NCBI GenBank assembly: GCA_021798375.1
Contig: JAJZHU010000043.1
Span: 1-11,685, forward strand
Direction: 5' to 3'
Length of the DNA: 11,685 nucleotides
DNA from: Pseudomonadota bacterium
GTDB lineage: Bacteria; Pseudomonadota; Alphaproteobacteria; Acetobacterales; Acetobacteraceae
Shown here: positions 7,320 through 11,685 of the stretch, in pieces
How the letters are laid out: every line of letters starts with the position of its first letter
How positions within the stretch are numbered: position 1 is the first letter of the stretch
The notes under the pieces: generated by a model
What the model saw: only the letters and a program-made list of their open reading frames with translations
Databases searched by the model: none
Told to the model about the DNA's origin: nothing
Translations under genes and position numbers: made by a program

Positions 7320-7321
<2 letters not shown>
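7261..7321. repeat. 61-bp palindromic element between glpX and recJ
   Basis: The outer arms AGGTGTGTTGAGATTC (7261-7276) and GAATCTCAACACACCT (7306-7321) are perfect 16-bp inverted repeats. The symmetry continues inward to 7286/7296, giving a 26-bp stem around the 9-nt loop 7287-7295. The three imperfect positions (7277/7305, 7280/7302, 7282/7300) are G-U pairs in + strand RNA and C-A mismatches in the operon transcript. There is no U-tract. One end is the last two bases of the glpX TAG and the other touches the recJ Shine-Dalgarno. No second copy is in this window. It may be a dispersed palindromic repeat (REP/MITE-like) or an intercistronic RNA hairpin. Confidence 0.85.
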
Positions 7322-8306
<985 letters not shown>

Positions 8307-8387
8307 GGCTTGGTCCTTATGTTCTGGGGAAGGCTTGTCATTTCCGACCCGTGGCGATGCTTCGGGGCCAACTTACATCTGCAAATT

Positions 8388-9677
8388 CTACCCTGCCTCG
8401 ATGCGGATCAACGCGGGCGGCTCCATCACCGTATCGAGCGCGGCGATCCGTTCGACCGCGGCGCGCATCTGCTGCTCGGTGGTTTTGTGCGTCACGATCA
8501 CCACCGGCACCGCTTCGCCCGCCCCGCGTTCATGTTGCAACATCGCCCCCATCGAAACCTGCGCATCGCGCAACGCGGCGGCAACGTCGGCAATCACGCC
8601 GGGGCGGTCAACCACCATCAACCGCAAATAATAAGCCCCCGAGAGCGCCCCGATCGCCACCGCCGGCTGGGCCGACAGGCTTGCCGCGGTTGCCCCCCAC
8701 ACCGGCGTGGCGCGACCGCGCGCGACATCGATCAGATCGGCCACCACCGCCGAAGCCGTGGGGCCAGCCCCGGCGCCGCGACCTTCCAGCATGATCTGCC
8801 CCACCGCATCGCCCACCGCGACCACGGCGTTGAACACGCCTTCGACCCGCGCGATCGGATGGGCCAGCGGCACCAGGCAAGGATGCACGCGCGCCGAAAC
8901 GCCCTCGGGCGATTCCACCGCAATGCCCAATAATTTGATGCGATAGCCAAGCTCGGTGGCAAAGGCGATATCCAGCGCGCTGATGCGGCGAATGCCCTCG
9001 ATATAGACATCGCCAAACGCCACCGGACGGCCAAACGCCAGCGCCGCCAAAATCGCCAATTTATGCGCGGCATCGATGCCGTCCACGTCGAAACCGGGAT
9101 CGGCCTCGGCATAGCCCAACCGCTGCGCATCGCCCAGTGCGGCAACGAAATCCGTCTCATGTTCGCGCATCGTGGTCAGAATGTAATTGCAGGTGCCGTT
9201 CAGAATCCCCACCACCTTGGAAATGCGGTTCCCGGCCAGCCCCTCGCGCAGCGCCTTGATGACCGGAATCCCGCCCGCCACGGCGGCCTCGAACGCCAAT
9301 TGCACCCCGGCCCGTTCGGCCAGCGCCGCCAATTCGGTGCCATGCACCGCCAGCAGCGCCTTGTTGGCGGTCACCACCTGCTTGCCCGCGGCAATCGCGG
9401 CCATCACCAACTCCCGGGCGGTACCCTCGGACCCGCCGATCAACTCGACCACCACTTCCACTTCGGGGGCGGCCGCCATTTGCAGCGCGTCGTCATACCA
9501 ACGCGCACCGGAAAGCTCGATGCCGCGATCCTTTTTGCGATCGCGCGCCGAAACCGCCACCACTTCGATCGGGCGTCCGGCGCGGGCGGTCACCAGGTCG
9601 CGGTTGCGGGCCAGCAAATCCATCACCCCGGCGCCGACCGTCCCCAGACCGGCGATGCCGATTTTCATCGCCTTCAC
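8388..9677 (-). CDS. hom: homoserine dehydrogenase
   Basis: NAD(P)-dependent reduction of aspartate semialdehyde to homoserine, the branch point to threonine and methionine. At 429 residues this is the monofunctional form with a C-terminal ACT domain. The Rossmann dinucleotide loop is GIAGLGTVGAGV (7-18); TANK at 103-106, GILNGTCNYILT at 157-168 and the active-site block from GYAEADPGFD through DAAHK (188-206, K206 a likely catalytic Lys) follow. The ACT domain begins at YYLRLMVVDRPGV (349-361) and suggests feedback inhibition by threonine or another amino acid. I chose GTG at 9677 because it gives a GTGA overlap with the aminotransferase stop and has AGGAG 8 nt upstream; an ATG at 9668, three codons later, is the alternative. 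It should be translationally coupled to the aminotransferase. Confidence 0.96.
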   Translation of the reverse strand: MKAMKIGIAGLGTVGAGVMDLLARNRDLVTARAGRPIEVVAVSARDRKKDRGIELSGARWYDDALQMAAAPEVEVVVELIGGSEGTARELVMAAIAAGKQVVTANKALLAVHGTELAALAERAGVQLAFEAAVAGGIPVIKALREGLAGNRISKVVGILNGTCNYILTTMREHETDFVAALGDAQRLGYAEADPGFDVDGIDAAHKLAILAALAFGRPVAFGDVYIEGIRRISALDIAFATELGYRIKLLGIAVESPEGVSARVHPCLVPLAHPIARVEGVFNAVVAVGDAVGQIMLEGRGAGAGPTASAVVADLIDVARGRATPVWGATAASLSAQPAVAIGALSGAYYLRLMVVDRPGVIADVAAALRDAQVSMGAMLQHERGAGEAVPVVIVTHKTTEQQMRAAVERIAALDTVMEPPALIRIEAG

Positions 9678-10924
9678 GCCGTTTTCTCCTCGGCGATCCG
9701 ATCGTCGGCGGCGTGCTTGTCATCGGCAGTGGACGGCATCACCGCGCCGTCGGCCCGGAAAAATTCCTTGATCGAGCGCGTCGCCTGACGCAACCGGTGG
9801 GTGTTTTCCACCAGCGCGATGCGCACGTGATCATCGCCATATTCGCCAAAACCCAACCCCGGCGCCACCGCCACCTTGGCTTTTTCAAGCAGCAGCTTGG
9901 AAAATCCAACCGAGCCAAGGTGGGCGTATTTCGGCGGAATCGGCGCCCAGGCGAACATCGAGCCTTCCGGGCTGGGCACATCCCACCCCGCCGAATGCAG
10001 GCCCCGAATCAACACATCGCGGCGTTCGCGGTAAAGATCGCGCATTTGCTGCACACATTCCTGCGGCCCGTTCAGCGCCGCCACCGAGGCCACCTGAATC
10101 GGCGTGAAGGCGCCATAATCCAGATAAGATTTCATCTGCGCCAAAGCCGAGATCAACCGCGGATTGCCCGCCGCGAAGCCAATGCGCCAACCGGCCATCG
10201 AATAGGTTTTGGACATCGAGGTGAATTCCACCGCGATATCCTTGGCCCCCGGCACCTGCATGATCGACGGCGGCGGATTATTGCCGAAATAAATCTCGGC
10301 GTAAGCCAGATCGGACAGCACCCAGATATCGTGTTTTTTGGCAAACGCGACAATGGCGCGGTAAAAATCGAGATCCGCCAGATAGGCGGTCGGGTTCGAC
10401 GGGAAATTGACGATCAGCGCGGTGGGCTTGGGCACCGAATGGCGCACCGCCACATCAAGCGCGCGCAGCATGTTGTCGTCGGGCGTGGCCGGCACCGAAC
10501 GCACCGCCGCACCGGCGATGATAAAGCCGAATTGATGGATCGGGTAAGACGGATTCGGCACCAAAATCGTGTCGCCGGGGCTGGTGATGGCCGAAGCCAG
10601 ATTGGCCAGACCTTCTTTCGAGCCGATGGTGGCGACGATTTCCGTTTCCGGATTCAACTCCACATCGAAGCGGCGGCGGTAATAGCCCGCCAGCGCCTTG
10701 CGCAGACCGGGAATGCCCTTGCTCATCGAATAGCCGTGGGTGCGCGGATTTTGCACCGTCTCGACCAGCTTGGCCACGATGTGCGCCGGGGTGGGCGAGT
10801 CGGGGTTGCCCATGCCAAGGTCGATGATATCCTCGCCTGCGGCGCGGGCCCGCGCCTTGGCCTGATTGACCTCGGCGAATACATAGGGCGGTAAGCGGCG
10901 GATGCGGTGAAATTCTTCGGACAT
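9674..10924 (-). CDS. PLP-dependent class I/II aminotransferase, AlaC/DapL type
   Basis: Fold-type I PLP aminotransferase of 416 residues. Visible motifs are the substrate-side IIDLGMGNPDSPTP (33-46), GYSMSKGIPGLR (64-75), NFPSNPT (173-179, with the PLP-contacting Asn), D205 and Y208 in SDLAYAE, the Schiff-base lysine K239 in SMSKTYSMAGWR with phosphate-binding R247, and carboxylate-binding R368 in HVRIA. The sequence fits the group named LL-diaminopimelate aminotransferase in alphaproteobacteria and AlaC (glutamate-pyruvate aminotransferase) in E. coli; sequence alone does not settle which, so no symbol is given. The overlap with hom points to alanine or aspartate-family metabolism. The last 25 residues form an acidic, Ala-rich tail beyond the catalytic fold. 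ATG at 10924 has AAGG about 9 nt upstream. The 62-bp gap to the preceding gene has a small hairpin but no clear promoter. Confidence 0.93.
   Translation of the reverse strand: MSEEFHRIRRLPPYVFAEVNQAKARARAAGEDIIDLGMGNPDSPTPAHIVAKLVETVQNPRTHGYSMSKGIPGLRKALAGYYRRRFDVELNPETEIVATIGSKEGLANLASAITSPGDTILVPNPSYPIHQFGFIIAGAAVRSVPATPDDNMLRALDVAVRHSVPKPTALIVNFPSNPTAYLADLDFYRAIVAFAKKHDIWVLSDLAYAEIYFGNNPPPSIMQVPGAKDIAVEFTSMSKTYSMAGWRIGFAAGNPRLISALAQMKSYLDYGAFTPIQVASVAALNGPQECVQQMRDLYRERRDVLIRGLHSAGWDVPSPEGSMFAWAPIPPKYAHLGSVGFSKLLLEKAKVAVAPGLGFGEYGDDHVRIALVENTHRLRQATRSIKEFFRADGAVMPSTADDKHAADDRIAEEKTA
9686..9690 (-). promoter_or_regulatory. Shine-Dalgarno deciding the hom GTG start
   Basis: AGGAG on the - strand, 8 nt before GTG at 9677, inside the end of the aminotransferase gene. 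For the alternative ATG at 9668 this site would be 17 nt away, so the GTG is favoured. Confidence 0.7.
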
Positions 10925-10965
10925 GGGGGCAACCTTGGGGTGAATTGAATCAGGCGAAGCGCGAT

Positions 10966-10987
10966 GCGCCGGATACTCTTACGGCGC
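10966..10987 (-). other. stem-loop at the stop codon of the OmpA-like gene
   Basis: On the - strand GCGCCG and CGGCGC form a perfect 6-bp GC stem around a 10-nt loop. The first G is the last base of the TAG stop. No U-tract follows, so an intrinsic terminator is not supported. It could be a message-end hairpin, or a partial barrier between this gene and the aminotransferase gene 62 bp on. Confidence 0.35.
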
Positions 10988-11685
10988 TAATTCACAAGAG
11001 ACAATTCCACACCCCGGCTTGCGGTGCCACTCCCCCCTTTAAAAGAAGCATGGGTCGCATAACGCAGGTCGGATTGCGGCACCCCGGCGGCGATCAGGGC
11101 GGCCGCCACCGTCTGCGCCCGTGTCCACCCCAAGGCGAGGCCCTGGTCGTCCGCCATGCCTGGGTCGCCATGGCCGCCCAGCGCTATGATCTTGCCCGGA
11201 TGCGCCTGCGCAAAGGCGATCAGGCCAGGCAGGGCGGCGGGCGGCAAAACCGACGAACCATTGGCAAATCCTACCGAAAGATGTTTGAAATCATCGGCTT
11301 CACCGGCAGCGGCGGTGGGTGCCGCCCCCAGCAGATCCACCCGTGGCGGCGGGCTTGCCGCCAGGGCTGGCGGGTGATCGATGTCGGCGATCACCGGCGC
11401 CTGATTGTTGATCACAACCGGCGCTGCCGCGGCGGGCGCCGCGGGGGGCGGCACCGCCGTGGCTGCCGGGGTGGTCATGGTCGAGGCTTGCGCCGAAGGC
11501 TGTGGCGCGGGTTTTGGCGCCGTGGCCGCCGCCACCGGCAAGGGCGCACTGGCCGCCGCCGCGAGTGACAGGTTGCGCGCCTCGTCCAGCCCCGCGATCT
11601 GCGTGTCGCGCTGTTTTTCGGACAATAATTTGGGGCGTGGCGGCATCCCGGCAAAATTGGGGTAGGGCGCACTGGCCAGCGGCGG
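10987..11685 (-). CDS. OmpA/MotB-like C-terminal domain protein, 5'-partial (runs off right edge)
   Basis: 232 C-terminal residues are visible; the frame stays open to base 11685, so the ATG at 11646 is probably internal. The visible N-terminus has a YPNFAGMPPRP stretch recalling the region after the lipoprotein anchor or TM segment in alphaproteobacterial envelope proteins (from memory). Residues about 41-125 are a low-complexity Ala/Pro linker, the sort that spans the periplasm. From about 133 the pattern matches the OmpA-type peptidoglycan-binding fold: VGFANGSSVL, then PGKIIALGGHGD with the conserved Asp at 164, then GWTRAQTV with the conserved Arg at 179, then AAGV and the terminal RGVELSLV. 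Asp and Arg are the residues that grip diaminopimelate in this family. The likely role is anchoring the envelope to peptidoglycan. The domain is divergent, with GHGDPG in place of the usual GHTD, and the N-terminus is unseen, so the family call is moderate. Confidence 0.72.
   Translation of the reverse strand, partial: PPLASAPYPNFAGMPPRPKLLSEKQRDTQIAGLDEARNLSLAAAASAPLPVAAATAPKPAPQPSAQASTMTTPAATAVPPPAAPAAAAPVVINNQAPVIADIDHPPALAASPPPRVDLLGAAPTAAAGEADDFKHLSVGFANGSSVLPPAALPGLIAFAQAHPGKIIALGGHGDPGMADDQGLALGWTRAQTVAAALIAAGVPQSDLRYATHASFKGGSGTASRGVELSLVN

Noticed and set aside
8307..8387. Promoter or terminator in the hom-glpX gap
   Set aside because: I found no -35/-10 pair with sensible spacing and no stem with a U-tract; only the glpX Shine-Dalgarno is visible.
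9713..10894. A 393-codon + strand open frame
   Set aside because: It lies exactly antisense to the aminotransferase, is Arg/His-rich and has no recognisable domain.
10945..11568. A + strand frame ending in a Gly/Arg-rich repeat
   Set aside because: It is the antisense of the Ala/Pro linker of the OmpA-like gene; Gly/Arg runs are what Ala/Pro codons give when read backwards.

Overview
The window looks like a chromosomal piece of a GC-rich alphaproteobacterium, probably of the Rhodospirillales type. This rests on the tRNA-Glu sequence, high GC in the third codon position of the housekeeping genes, and the gene order aminotransferase / homoserine dehydrogenase / GlpX / RecJ, which from memory recurs in that group. 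No taxonomic search could be run.

Left part (1-3854, + strand): an accessory, surface-polysaccharide-like pair. A large GT-B (GT4-type) glycosyltransferase, open at the window's left edge, overlaps by 4 bp a 673-residue protein of unknown function. That protein has a short predicted coiled coil and long beta-rich stretches. The core of the glycosyltransferase is much AT-richer than everything else in the window.

Middle part (3857-5151, - strand): two small genes converge on the pair. One is a VOC-fold (glyoxalase/dioxygenase superfamily) protein and the other is a two-module EthD-like dimeric alpha-beta-barrel protein. They lie 23 nt apart and probably form one operon. A weak intrinsic terminator candidate sits in the 35-bp convergent gap.

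Hinge (5289-5439): a tRNA-Glu(UUC) gene on the - strand with encoded CCA, a good sigma70-type promoter, and an inverted repeat that includes its CCA end. It separates accessory genes from core genes.

Right part (5488-11685, all - strand): reading in the direction of transcription, the end of an OmpA/MotB-like protein (open at the right edge), an AlaC/DapL-type aminotransferase, homoserine dehydrogenase (GTGA overlap with the aminotransferase), class II fructose-1,6-bisphosphatase GlpX, and single-strand exonuclease RecJ. A 61-bp near-perfect palindrome fills the glpX-recJ gap, starting inside the glpX stop codon and ending at the recJ Shine-Dalgarno.

There is no gene-free stretch over 300 bases. 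I see no CRISPR array, IS element, phage gene, toxin-antitoxin or defence locus, and no convincing undescribed multi-gene system. The best leads are the glycosyltransferase/unknown-protein pair and the glpX-recJ palindrome.
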